The notes: generated by a model from the sequence alone, not told the origin. 7,853 bases of DNA from Prevotella sp. UBA6387 (GCA_002437565.1 DJQL01000035.1:31683-39535); one strand, 5' to 3'. Shown: positions 1 to 6,779, counted from the stretch's first letter. A program made the numbers and translations.

Positions 1-432
1 GATTTGCTCAAGGACAAGGTGACACTGCTTAGCGGCAATAGTGGGGTGGGGAAGTCTACGTTGCTCAACCTCATGGTGCCAAATGCCGAAGCCAAGGTAG
101 CTGACATAAGCGACGCTCACGACACAGGCACCCATACTACCACATTCTCAGAAATGGTCCCTCTGCCAAGTGGGGGGTGGCTTATAGACACTCCAGGCAT
201 TAAGGGTTTTGGCTCTTTTGACATGGAACCCGAGGAGATAGGAAGTTATTTTCGCGAGATATTCAAGTTTTCCCAGGATTGCCGTTTCTCCAACTGCACG
301 CATACTCATGAGCCTGGATGTGCTGTCCGCAAGGCCGTTGAAAGCCATTACATAGCAGAAAGTCGCTACGCAAGCTATCTGTCTATGCTTCGAGACAAGG
401 ATGAGAGCAAGTACAGGGTGGATGATTATTGA
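1..432 (+). CDS. rsgA: Ribosome small subunit-dependent GTPase A (RsgA), C-terminal part
   Basis: This is the 3' end of a circularly permuted GTPase that, in characterised relatives, binds the immature 30S subunit and releases assembly factors in a GTP-dependent way in the cytoplasm. The reading frame is open from base 1, so the 5' end (OB-fold and the G4 NKxD motif) lies outside the window; 143 residues remain. Counting from base 1, the P-loop GNSGVGKS is at residues 12-19, the switch-I threonines DTGTHTTT at 41-48 and the G3 motif DTPG at 63-66. These are followed by the diagnostic zinc-binding cluster C94-x4-C99-x-H101-x5-C107 in the context CTHTHEPGCAV. A helical C-terminal tail follows and the gene ends with TGA at 430-432. 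All key residues visible are intact. A strong hairpin terminator follows 60 bases later, so it is probably the last gene of its transcript. Identification is near certain. Confidence 0.96.
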   Translation, partial: DLLKDKVTLLSGNSGVGKSTLLNLMVPNAEAKVADISDAHDTGTHTTTFSEMVPLPSGGWLIDTPGIKGFGSFDMEPEEIGSYFREIFKFSQDCRFSNCTHTHEPGCAVRKAVESHYIAESRYASYLSMLRDKDESKYRVDDY

Positions 433-495
433 TAAGGCCTTGGCGAGCATGCTTTATTGCGAAAGAACCTCAATTGGAAATTAAATATTATTATG

Positions 496-547
496 GCCAT
501 GCCATGAAGAATGTCACCCCGTTGTGACAGTTTTTTCATGGTATGGC
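496..547 (+). terminator. Nested hairpin terminator after rsgA
   Basis: Bases 496-517 pair with 524-547 around the loop CCCGTT (518-523). Allowing two G-U pairs (501 with 542, 509 with 534), all 22 bases of the left arm pair, with only a 2-base bulge at 530-531. The inner stem TGTCAC/GTGACA (512-517 with 524-529) is followed by G and six T (531-536), which is an intrinsic terminator in its own right for plus-strand transcription. The same T-run also pairs with the A-rich part of the left arm in the longer fold. The wobble pairs work only in plus-strand RNA (they become C/A mismatches in minus-strand RNA), which agrees with termination of rsgA. Confidence 0.75.
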
Positions 548-568
548 TTGTTTTTAATTATATACATA

Positions 569-600
569 TTTTATTAATTTCTGAAAAAATCGTAACTTTG
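569..600 (+). promoter_or_regulatory. Putative Bacteroidetes-type promoter for the transporter operon
   Basis: TAACTTTG at 593-600 is an exact match to the Bacteroidetes -7 consensus TAnnTTTG. Twenty bases upstream, TTTT at 569-572 is a 3-of-4 match to the -33 TTTG element. Transcription would start near 606, giving a leader of about 38 bases before the ATG at 644. The leader is A/T-rich with no Shine-Dalgarno sequence, as is usual in this phylum. It lies just downstream of the rsgA terminator, supporting a separate transcription unit. Confidence 0.6.
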
Positions 601-643
601 CAAAAGAATTCATATTTTTTCAGCTTTATCATTTTTATTACCA

Positions 644-2335
644 ATGGATTTCATAAAGACATTGTTTGAGGGATCGCAGGCTTATTGGGCAGGCGGAGTC
701 TCTCACTCCATTTTTATCCTTGCCTTGGTCATAACGCTTGGCTTGATCTTGGGAAAGATAAAGGTTAAAAACATCTCTCTTGGACTCACATGGGTCTTGA
801 TAGTGGGTATCGTCTTCGGCTATTTCAACCTCAATCTCAATGTTGAGCTGCTCCATTTCCTTCGCGAGTTTGGTCTTGTGCTCTTCGTTTATTCATTGGG
901 TTTGCAGGTTGGCCCAGGCTTCTTCGCCTCTTTCAAAAAAGGAGGCTTGCAGCTAAACATGCTGGTGCTGATTACCATTTTCATTAGTATTCTCACAGCT
1001 GTTGGCATTTATTACTTCACAGACACTCCGTTTACAGCTATCGCCGGCATTCTTTCAGGTGCGGTGACCAATACGCCTGGTATGGGAGCGGCGCAGCAGG
1101 CTTTCTTCAGCATGAAAGGCGTAGAGAGTCCTGACATAGCGACGGGCTATGCATTGGCCTATCCAATGGGTGTCATTGGCGTGATACTGGCCTTCATAGT
1201 GCTTCGCTTTATCCTAAACATCAAGCAGGGAACTGAGGAAAAGCAGGCGGAGACAGGCGAAGGACAGCCAGAACTGCTCGCGGTGCGCTCGATTACTTTG
1301 GAAATTACCAATAACAGGATTGACAACCATACTGTCGCTGAGATGAAGCGGATAATAGGTCGTCACTTCATGATCTCACGCATAATAGACCACGAGAATA
1401 CAAGTCACAATACAATAGTGAATGGACAGACTAAACTCCATCTGGGTGACAAGATCCTGGTAGTGGTAGCACCGCAAGACATAGATGCCATAATAGCCCT
1501 TTTTGGCAAACAGGTTGAGGTGGACTGGAGCCAGTTTGAGCGTGAGCTTATTTCTCGCCGCATCATCGTGACGCGTCCTGAATTGCAAGGCAAGACGCTG
1601 GTGTCACTTGACATCAACGGCAACTTCAAAGCCACTGTTACTCGTGTAAATCGTAATGGCGTGGATCTTGTGGCTCATCCGCACTTGAGATTGCAACTTG
1701 GCGACCGCCTTACGGTGGTTGGCTCAGAACTTGCGTTAAGCAAGGTGGACAAGGTGCTCGGTAATCAGATGAAACGCCTTAACTACCCTAACCTCATCCC
1801 AATTTTCGTGGGAATAGCTCTGGGTTGCTTGCTTGCTACCGCGCCGATAGCCATACCTGGCATACCCACCCCGGTGCGTCTTGGCCTTGCTGGTGGCCCA
1901 TTCATAGTGGCCATTCTCATGGGTTACTTCGGTCCTCGCTACCATCTTGTGACGTATAACACCATTTCCGCCAACATGATGTTGAGGGAAATGGGCATCA
2001 ATATTTTCTTGGCATGTGTAGGCTTGGGAGCCGGACAAGACTTCTTCCATACACTTATCAATGAGCAGGGATTGCAATGGATTGGATATGGCATCATAAT
2101 CACGATGCTGCCAGTGATAATAGGTGGAATAATTGGACGGTATGTGTTCCATATCAACTATTACACGCTTATTGGTGTGCTATCTGGTGGCAACACCAAC
2201 CCACCGGCCTTGGCTTATGCCAACGACCGCACGGCGAGTGACACGCCATCGGTGGGATATGCCACAGTTTATCCGTTTGCCATGCTTTTGCGCATTATCT
2301 CAATCCAAATACTAATGATGATTTTCCTGTCGTAA
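644..2335 (+). CDS. AspT/YidE-type putative transporter with two RCK_C domains
   Basis: A 563-residue inner-membrane protein of the aspartate:alanine exchanger (AAEx) superfamily, YidE/YbjL branch, whose substrate is generally unknown. It begins with hydrophobic helices (about residues 17-190). A central cytoplasmic part follows, with two TrkA-C/RCK_C-like domains (about 211-290 and 300-372), each ending in an LGD...V(V/G) strand (LGDKILVVV, LGDRLTVVG). A second helical bundle runs from about 382 to 562. The two halves are clear internal duplicates: LREFG at 73 and LREMG at 447 both lead into a G-rich helix ending in FF; SGAVTNTPG at 138 matches SGGNTNPPA at 514; TGYALAYP at 167 matches VGYATVYP at 537. 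Length and architecture are full-size for the family. The RCK_C domains are expected to be regulatory ligand-binding modules. It is followed after one base by a ThrE-type exporter, so amino-acid or small-carboxylate transport is a reasonable inference, but the substrate and direction cannot be read from sequence. The ATG at 644 is favoured because it sits 38 bases after the predicted transcription start. Confidence 0.9.
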   Translation: MDFIKTLFEGSQAYWAGGVSHSIFILALVITLGLILGKIKVKNISLGLTWVLIVGIVFGYFNLNLNVELLHFLREFGLVLFVYSLGLQVGPGFFASFKKGGLQLNMLVLITIFISILTAVGIYYFTDTPFTAIAGILSGAVTNTPGMGAAQQAFFSMKGVESPDIATGYALAYPMGVIGVILAFIVLRFILNIKQGTEEKQAETGEGQPELLAVRSITLEITNNRIDNHTVAEMKRIIGRHFMISRIIDHENTSHNTIVNGQTKLHLGDKILVVVAPQDIDAIIALFGKQVEVDWSQFERELISRRIIVTRPELQGKTLVSLDINGNFKATVTRVNRNGVDLVAHPHLRLQLGDRLTVVGSELALSKVDKVLGNQMKRLNYPNLIPIFVGIALGCLLATAPIAIPGIPTPVRLGLAGGPFIVAILMGYFGPRYHLVTYNTISANMMLREMGINIFLACVGLGAGQDFFHTLINEQGLQWIGYGIIITMLPVIIGGIIGRYVFHINYYTLIGVLSGGNTNPPALAYANDRTASDTPSVGYATVYPFAMLLRIISIQILMMIFLS

Positions 2336-2336
2336 T

Positions 2337-3833
2337 ATGAGCAATAGTTTTTTCGGCTTTCATAAAAGCAATAAAGACGATTTGGAACGATTCGTTGGCC
2401 TTGACGAGGAAAAGCAGATAGAAGACGAGACAAGGAGTGATGAGAATTCCAATTCTGTGCAACTTCTTCGCCGTAAGCTCGACTTGCTTGTTCGTACCGG
2501 GGCGTTGCTCATGGCGAGCAATGCCGACTGCGCTCGAATAATGCGCAACATGAAGAGATGCGAGGCTTATCTCGGCCTGCCAGAGGAGTATATTCATATA
2601 TCCCTCAACTTCAATATCATAATGGTGAACCTTTCTGACGAGACTCACTCGTTCTCAAAGTATCAGCGTGTGGATTCCCATTGTGTGGAGTTCACGGTGA
2701 TATCAAAGATAAGCAAGATGCTTTGGACTGCAATACGCGAGGACTGGAACCTTGACCGATATGAGGCTGAGCTTGAGAGTTTGAAACATGTGCATAAGCA
2801 ATATTCTCCATGGATGATTGCCGTTTGCGCTGGCTTTGCATGTGGTGGCTTCTGTGTGCAGTTTGGTTGCGACTGGCCTGCGTTCTTTTACGCTTCCATA
2901 CCAGCCATCCTTGGCTTCCGCTTGAAGATGTTTTTGGCAAAGCTTCATTGGAACAGTTATGTTGGAATAGCCGTAAGTGCTTTCGTAGCTACCTTGATAT
3001 GCTGGCTCACCACTTTTATAAGCCTTGACGCTACCTTGAGCTCGGCTTTGCCATCGTTCCTCCACTCTGACACTCCGTACCATCCTCTCATGGCTTGCAC
3101 GCTGTTCATAGTGCCGGGCGTACCACTTATCAATTTTGTCACGGACATGGTATCAAACTATGTGCAAGTGGGACTCACGCGTGCCATAATCACGCTCATG
3201 ATGATCATTGCCATGTCGTTTGGCATAGTGTTCGCCATTCAGATTTGCGGTATAGACAATTTCGTGAAAGACCTGTCTATGACACCTCATAACAGTTTCA
3301 TAAACTATGCCATAGCGGCGGCTATATCGGCGATGGGCTTTGCCACGATTTACAACACGCCTAAGCGCATCATGCCAGTGTTGGCATTGACGGGTATCAT
3401 TGCCGTGTGTACTCGCAACTTCGTGAATCTCGGCCCGTCTAACGGCAACATAGGTCTCGACCAAGGCATTATCATCGGCTCGTTCGTGGGCTCGGCAGTC
3501 GCCAGCATCATTGCTACGCGCTCACAGCATATACATCACATACCTCATCAGATCATCGCCATACCGTCTGTCATCCCGATGATTCCAGGAGTGATGATGT
3601 ATCGTTCACTTTTTGGCTTTATCCAAATGGATGGTGTCATCGGTGAGCTTACCTTCGCGTTCAACTGGGCTATCAAGGCCTCGCTCGTGATATTGTTTAT
3701 CGCTCTTGGTGTAGCTATTCCTAATATTTTCATCCGGCGTCTCATCATGCCAAAGCGGAAGGAGAAGCTCCTCTACTTGGTGAAGGAGCGGCATGAGAAG
3801 CACCATGACATGGTGGACTTGAAAGAAATATAA
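2337..3833 (+). CDS. Threonine/serine exporter family (ThrE-like) two-domain membrane protein
   Basis: A 498-residue protein combining the two parts of the ThrE family. First comes a cytoplasmic N-terminal region (about 40-157) with the DUF1212-type signature TGALLMASNADCARIMRNM (54-72). Next is a membrane bundle with the loop FIVPGVPLINF (257-267), then a second ThrE_2/DUF3815-like membrane bundle (about 320-465) with IPSVIPMIPGVMMYRSLFG (409-427). The PGVPL and PMIPG loops are the pseudo-repeated hallmarks of the two halves. About ten membrane helices are visible between residues 158 and 473. Characterised ThrE of Corynebacterium exports threonine and serine using the proton gradient; the substrate here is inferred from family only. 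The first 40 residues are acidic and poorly conserved in appearance. The ATG at 2337 lies one base after the upstream TAA, with no Shine-Dalgarno sequence, which indicates translational coupling with the AspT-like transporter. A short charged tail rich in K, E and H ends the protein. Confident in family, moderate in substrate. Confidence 0.9.
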   Translation: MSNSFFGFHKSNKDDLERFVGLDEEKQIEDETRSDENSNSVQLLRRKLDLLVRTGALLMASNADCARIMRNMKRCEAYLGLPEEYIHISLNFNIIMVNLSDETHSFSKYQRVDSHCVEFTVISKISKMLWTAIREDWNLDRYEAELESLKHVHKQYSPWMIAVCAGFACGGFCVQFGCDWPAFFYASIPAILGFRLKMFLAKLHWNSYVGIAVSAFVATLICWLTTFISLDATLSSALPSFLHSDTPYHPLMACTLFIVPGVPLINFVTDMVSNYVQVGLTRAIITLMMIIAMSFGIVFAIQICGIDNFVKDLSMTPHNSFINYAIAAAISAMGFATIYNTPKRIMPVLALTGIIAVCTRNFVNLGPSNGNIGLDQGIIIGSFVGSAVASIIATRSQHIHHIPHQIIAIPSVIPMIPGVMMYRSLFGFIQMDGVIGELTFAFNWAIKASLVILFIALGVAIPNIFIRRLIMPKRKEKLLYLVKERHEKHHDMVDLKEI

Positions 3834-3933
3834 GCCCTGAAAAACACGTGAGCAAGTAATATGCGGATGCATGCGCATGACTGCGAAGAAATGGGCGTTT
3901 ATGGATAGGATGCCAGTTGATTCGCTGTCATGC

Positions 3934-3976
3934 AAAAAAATGGGGTGAGGCCTTCGTTGGTCTCACCCCTTATTAT
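3934..3976. terminator. Bidirectional terminator between convergent genes
   Basis: GGGGTGAGGCC (3942-3952) pairs with GGTCTCACCCC (3959-3969) around TTCGTT, an 11-bp GC-rich stem with one non-Watson-Crick position. An A7 run at 3934-3940 becomes a T7 tail on the minus strand, making it a strong terminator for the nitroreductase gene, whose stop codon is only 10 bases before the hairpin. On the plus strand the tail is TTATTAT, weaker but usable for the exporter operon that ends 108 bases upstream. The 100 bases between 3834 and 3933 show no gene. Confidence 0.8.
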
Positions 3977-3978
3977 GT

Positions 3979-4608
3979 CTACTTGATATATTCTATCTTG
4001 CTTTCGTCCCTTTGCCTTGCCTCTGGAGCCTCATCAGGATAGCCAATGGCTATGACATAACAAATCTCATAATCTTTTGGAAGATTTAGCTTGGCCATAT
4101 AGGGTTTACAGGCCTCGCTGTCTTGCAAGAAGCGGGCTGCGCTTCCCAAGCAGCAGGTACCCAATCCCAATGATTGGGCTGCAAGCATCATGTTTTCCCC
4201 CAATAAGCCAGCGTTGAGAAGTCCCCAATTGTCTCCTTTTGGGGTAGCAACGACAATGATGTTTGGAGCGTTGCGATACATGTTCTTGAAGTTTGCGTCG
4301 TGTTTTACCTGTTCTGGCTTTTCCTTCTTGAATATCTCTGTCGTCTCTCTTATGAAGTTTTGATCTTCCACGACGCGCACAGCCCATGGCTGTTGGTTAA
4401 GGGCGTTTGGCGCGTTTATACCGCATTTGGCGACAATGGCGAGCTTGTCGTGCTCCACGGGTTTGTCAAGATATTTACGGATGGAACGTCGAGACATGAT
4501 GGTCTCAATCACCTCATTGCTCTTCTTGCAACAGTCTTGCGCCTGGCTCAACATTGGGACCATCATAAGGCCACAGGCCAACATGGTTGTAAGGTTCTTG
4601 ATGTTCAT
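3979..4608 (-). CDS. Nitroreductase family protein with N-terminal signal peptide
   Basis: A 209-residue flavin-dependent oxidoreductase of the nitroreductase fold, which uses FMN and NAD(P)H to reduce nitro compounds, quinones or similar acceptors. The FMN-binding start motif SRRSIRKY is at 39-46, the typical APNALNQQPW (APxxxNxQPW) at 67-76, the central helix GLLNAGLLGENMMLAAQSLGLGTCCLG at about 129-155 and the C-terminal YVIAIGYPDE at 184-193. The first 23 residues form a classical signal peptide: a K4 charge, the hydrophobic stretch TTMLACGLMMVPML and a plausible cleavage after SQA (21-23). The signal is not twin-arginine, so secretion of an FMN enzyme implies that flavin is loaded outside the cytoplasm, or that the protein stays anchored. 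Two adjacent cysteines (26-27) follow the cut site but no lipobox is present. The gene has its own -7 element and a terminator immediately after the stop. It lies 77 bases downstream of the transferase gene on the same strand. Substrate unknown. Confidence 0.88.
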   Translation of the reverse strand: MNIKNLTTMLACGLMMVPMLSQAQDCCKKSNEVIETIMSRRSIRKYLDKPVEHDKLAIVAKCGINAPNALNQQPWAVRVVEDQNFIRETTEIFKKEKPEQVKHDANFKNMYRNAPNIIVVATPKGDNWGLLNAGLLGENMMLAAQSLGLGTCCLGSAARFLQDSEACKPYMAKLNLPKDYEICYVIAIGYPDEAPEARQRDESKIEYIK

Positions 4609-4644
4609 GATATTTTATGTTTTGGTAAAGTCATGTGTCAAGCG

Positions 4645-4652
4645 CAAAGTTA
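4645..4652 (-). promoter_or_regulatory. Minus-strand -7 element for the nitroreductase
   Basis: Reading the minus strand, TAACTTTG (4652 down to 4645) matches TAnnTTTG exactly and is identical to the -7 element before the transporter operon. Transcription would begin near 4639, about 30 bases before the ATG at 4608. No good TTTG -33 element is seen at the expected distance; that position is occupied by the palindrome at 4666-4690, which suggests regulated or activator-dependent use. Confidence 0.55.
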
Positions 4653-4665
4653 AGCAATTTGTTAG

Positions 4666-4690
4666 AATAACATCATGTTTTGATGTTATT
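4666..4690. repeat. Perfect 10-bp inverted repeat at the transferase stop codon
   Basis: AATAACATCA (4666-4675) and TGATGTTATT (4681-4690) are perfect inverted repeats around TGTTT. The right arm includes the TAA stop codon of the transferase (4688-4686), and the element sits at the -33 position of the nitroreductase promoter. It is A/T-rich and lacks a T-run on either side, so it is a weak candidate for an intrinsic terminator and a better candidate for an operator or activator site, or a 3'-end stabilising hairpin. Function is inference. Confidence 0.55.
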
Positions 4691-6455
4691 TAATGTCATA
4701 GTCGTCAAAGCACAGGCCATTGAGCAATATGCGCTTGCGCGCTTGAAAGTTTGGGGAAAGTAGGTCGTTGTTGGGTTTGTAATACCGGCTTTTAATTCCC
4801 GCGAGATGAAACAATACCTGCGTGACCTGGTCTGTCATGAAGGGACGGTGCAATGCCTCGCCTATTTCCTTTACCACTTCAGGGTGCGTGGCTTGGTATC
4901 TGTCTGAGCACCATATCAAGAAAGGAACGCAATGGACATATTTCAGCATCTCAGGGATTTGTTGTTTACTGCAAGTCTTTCGTCCTTTTGAGTCGCGATA
5001 ATCGTATTCTTCCTCACCGTGGTCTGATAGATAAACGACTACGGCGTTCCTGTCGCGGTACAAGTCGAATATCTTTCCCAACACATAGTCATTGTATAAA
5101 GTGGCGTTGTCATAGTTTGCAATGTCTTGTTTTTTGGCATTGTCCAAATATTTAGCCTTGTTAGGTACGTCTTTATACGTGAAACGCTCAAACTGCCTCG
5201 TATGAGGGAATCGGCTGTTTGCGTCAATGTGTTGTCCCCAAAGGTGGAATATGACCAAGTTGTTTTGCCCGTCATGCTCCTTGTTCTTGACAAAATCATC
5301 GATTAACTCGCCATCATATCCCATAAGAGGCTTATTGGTTTGGTCATAGCAAGCATGCTTGATAGTCTCGTTAAAGATAAAAGAATTTAAGGTGAAGGCA
5401 TAAAACGACGTGCTATCATTGAGCTGGTTGTCCCAAAAGAACACCTTGAAATTGGCTTTCTTGAACAATGACGGGAACAATGGGCGCAGGCTCCAGTCTT
5501 CCTTGCTAAGCAAGTCGTTCACGCTAAGCATGTTTTTCATGGCAGTGCTTGTGCTATTTACTGGTGTTACCACGTTGGTGAAAGCGAACAAGCGATGTTC
5601 TTTTTGTTCTTTTATCATGTTTGGCGTGGTGTTGAGTGGGTAACCATAGATGCCAGCGTGAGCCTTGATGTAAGATTCGCCTATCACGAATACCACGTCA
5701 AGCGAATCTGCGTGATTGACAATGGTAGGGCTGTCTGTGTCGTGTGTGGTTACGCCAATGGCTTCATCTATTTGATTGTGCATCAATGGCACGCTGCTAA
5801 GCGAATATACTAGTCTGGTGAATGAGTCGTTAGGGAATATATCACCTGTAATCGGTGCGTCGTCTATATTGTCGCTGGATAAGATCTTGTAATAAGTCTG
5901 CATTTGGCATCCACCCCATAACACGACTATGCAAGTAAACGTCTTGACCGCCGTCAGTAAGGCGTGGTGGGATAGGATATTCTGGCTGACCTTGCTTCTG
6001 AACCGCTCCGCTATGATAATGAGCGTGATTGAGACCGCGATAGTGAGCAGTGTAAGTAGTCCGCCTCTCGACAACATGAATGTGCCGAAAAACTCGCCAG
6101 CCTCTTGATGGTTGGTCTCGCCAATCAACATGACCATAAATGGCTGTATGTAGATGTGGAAAACATTGTGCAGAAACGTGTCCGTGGCAAGCAATGCAAC
6201 GGAGAAGACATAGATTATGGTTTTTACCCACGGCTTGCCGCTAAAATAAGCTGCGCAAGCCATGATGTATGACAGAAACAATGCTAGTGGAATCCTGTGA
6301 ACAATGCCAGTGATGCCATTCTCATTGGTAATGTTCATGCAAAATGAAACCAATGTGCTTGGAGAGATGAAGAGGAAAAACAGCAAGAACAAAGGCCATT
6401 GCCAAATGACTGGTTGCGAAATGCGACTTGGGAGAGATTTGATTGCTTGAGTCAT
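4686..6455 (-). CDS. EptA-like phosphoethanolamine transferase (membrane sulfatase-fold protein)
   Basis: A 589-residue inner-membrane enzyme with an N-terminal bundle of about five hydrophobic helices (residues 17-185) and a periplasmic alkaline-phosphatase/sulfatase-fold domain (about 250-560). Members such as EptA move phosphoethanolamine from phosphatidylethanolamine to lipid A or another surface glycan. Metal and catalytic positions are present: FVIGES (256-261) with metal ligand E260; STST (301-304) with T302 as the probable nucleophile; HLWGQHID (404-411); RFP (415-417); and SDHGEE (477-482) with D478 and H479. The usual downstream YLHG-like segment is replaced by a charged stretch, EYDYRDSKGRKT (482-493), so it belongs to a divergent branch and the acceptor may not be lipid A. 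I chose the ATG at 6455 (protein MTQAIKSLPS...). The frame can be extended to a GTG at 6554, but those 33 residues look non-coding and cover a structured leader. It is transcribed away from the Rpn-family gene; the nearest -7 element is at 6772-6779, implying a leader of about 310 bases. Confidence 0.86.
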   Translation of the reverse strand: MTQAIKSLPSRISQPVIWQWPLFLLFFLFISPSTLVSFCMNITNENGITGIVHRIPLALFLSYIMACAAYFSGKPWVKTIIYVFSVALLATDTFLHNVFHIYIQPFMVMLIGETNHQEAGEFFGTFMLSRGGLLTLLTIAVSITLIIIAERFRSKVSQNILSHHALLTAVKTFTCIVVLWGGCQMQTYYKILSSDNIDDAPITGDIFPNDSFTRLVYSLSSVPLMHNQIDEAIGVTTHDTDSPTIVNHADSLDVVFVIGESYIKAHAGIYGYPLNTTPNMIKEQKEHRLFAFTNVVTPVNSTSTAMKNMLSVNDLLSKEDWSLRPLFPSLFKKANFKVFFWDNQLNDSTSFYAFTLNSFIFNETIKHACYDQTNKPLMGYDGELIDDFVKNKEHDGQNNLVIFHLWGQHIDANSRFPHTRQFERFTYKDVPNKAKYLDNAKKQDIANYDNATLYNDYVLGKIFDLYRDRNAVVVYLSDHGEEEYDYRDSKGRKTCSKQQIPEMLKYVHCVPFLIWCSDRYQATHPEVVKEIGEALHRPFMTDQVTQVLFHLAGIKSRYYKPNNDLLSPNFQARKRILLNGLCFDDYDIK

Positions 6456-6469
6456 GGGTATATTGATAA

Positions 6470-6557
6470 AAGCGTGGGTGCTGCCTGTTGCCGTCCCACG
6501 CTTCGAGGCCTTCGCATTGCCCTGCATTGTAGAACGAGCAACTTCGAGCCCCACGCT
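6470..6557 (-). promoter_or_regulatory. Possible switch-like leader structure before the transferase start
   Basis: In minus-strand RNA, AGCGTGGG occurs twice (6557-6550 and 6502-6495), and its exact complement CCCACGCT occurs once (6478-6471), ending 15 bases before the ATG at 6455 and followed by TTT. The nearer copy gives a 9-bp perfect stem (6495-6503 with 6470-6478) with a 16-base loop; the farther copy could compete for the same strand. Both copies adjoin the word CTCGAAG. Two alternative, mutually exclusive stems next to a start codon are what an attenuator or translational switch looks like. The regulatory role is inference; the pairings are visible. Confidence 0.35.
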
Positions 6558-6614
6558 GATGCCATATGCCTACATCCCCCTCACTGCCTATTCCCTTACA
6601 AAGAAACATAGCAC

Positions 6615-6642
6615 AAAAGGGGATGCGACTGAATCACATCCC
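6615..6642 (-). terminator. Terminator-like hairpin inside the transferase leader
   Basis: On the minus strand GGGATGTGA (6642-6634), loop TTCAG and TCGCATCCC (6628-6620) form a 9-bp stem. It has one T-G wobble and is followed by C and TTTT (6618-6615). It lies about 150 bases after the predicted minus-strand start and 160 bases before the transferase ATG. There is no upstream minus-strand protein gene for it to terminate, so it would either attenuate the transferase transcript or end a short RNA. The T-run is short, so efficiency is uncertain. Confidence 0.45.
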
Positions 6643-6736
6643 GTAAGCTTCTACCGTTGCTGTGTCTTGACAATGCATGGAAAGTTGCGAAGTTTCGAAG
6701 CGTCAAAGACAAAGCGTCATAGTAAACGCCCTATTT

Positions 6737-6756
6737 GTCAGATATATAAATCTGAC
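6737..6756. repeat. 7-bp palindrome near the minus-strand transcription start
   Basis: GTCAGAT (6737-6743) and ATCTGAC (6750-6756) are perfect inverted repeats around ATATAA. The element begins about 10 bases downstream of the predicted minus-strand start, so it could be an operator or the first hairpin of the leader RNA. Confidence 0.45.
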
Positions 6757-6771
6757 CATTTGTTATGCTTG

Positions 6772-6779
6772 CAAAAGTA
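6772..6779 (-). promoter_or_regulatory. Putative minus-strand -7 element for the transferase leader
   Basis: On the minus strand TACTTTTG (6779 down to 6772) fits TAnnTTTG. It is the only such match I found between the transferase start and the Rpn-family gene. No TTTG is present at the standard 19-21 base spacing (TTG lies at 16 and TTTG at 12 bases), so this is a partial promoter match. Confidence 0.4.

Larger units (their letters stand above)
6615..6766 (-). ncRNA. Candidate small RNA or attenuated leader transcript
   Basis: A minus-strand -7 element (6779-6772) and a terminator-like hairpin (6642-6615) bracket about 150 bases. The predicted RNA would open with a 7-bp hairpin (6756-6737), contain the repeated word GACGC next to CTTTG (near 6718-6700), and end with the GGGATG stem. 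A short reading frame, MVRFIYLTNRAFTMTLCL (6759-6703, TGA stop), overlaps the first hairpin and could be a leader peptide, but nothing shows that it is translated. It matches no RNA family that I recognise. It may equally be the 5' leader of the transferase mRNA. Confidence 0.25.

Noticed and set aside
148..450. Minus-strand frame antisense to rsgA
   Set aside because: It is a shadow of the conserved GTPase frame with no recognisable domain.
1736..2152. Minus-strand frame of 138 codons inside the AspT-like gene
   Set aside because: The overlapping plus-strand frame carries the internal membrane duplication and conserved motifs; the antisense product is low-complexity and unrecognisable.
3861..3878. 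ATGCG/CGCAT inverted repeat after the exporter gene
   Set aside because: Only 5 bp of stem with an 8-base loop and no T-run; the stronger hairpin at 3942-3969 explains termination.
6456..6554. GTG-start extension of the transferase by 33 residues
   Set aside because: The extra residues show no membrane or domain signal, the start is GTG, and the stretch coincides with strong RNA stems; the ATG at 6455 directly precedes a normal short cytoplasmic tail and first helix.
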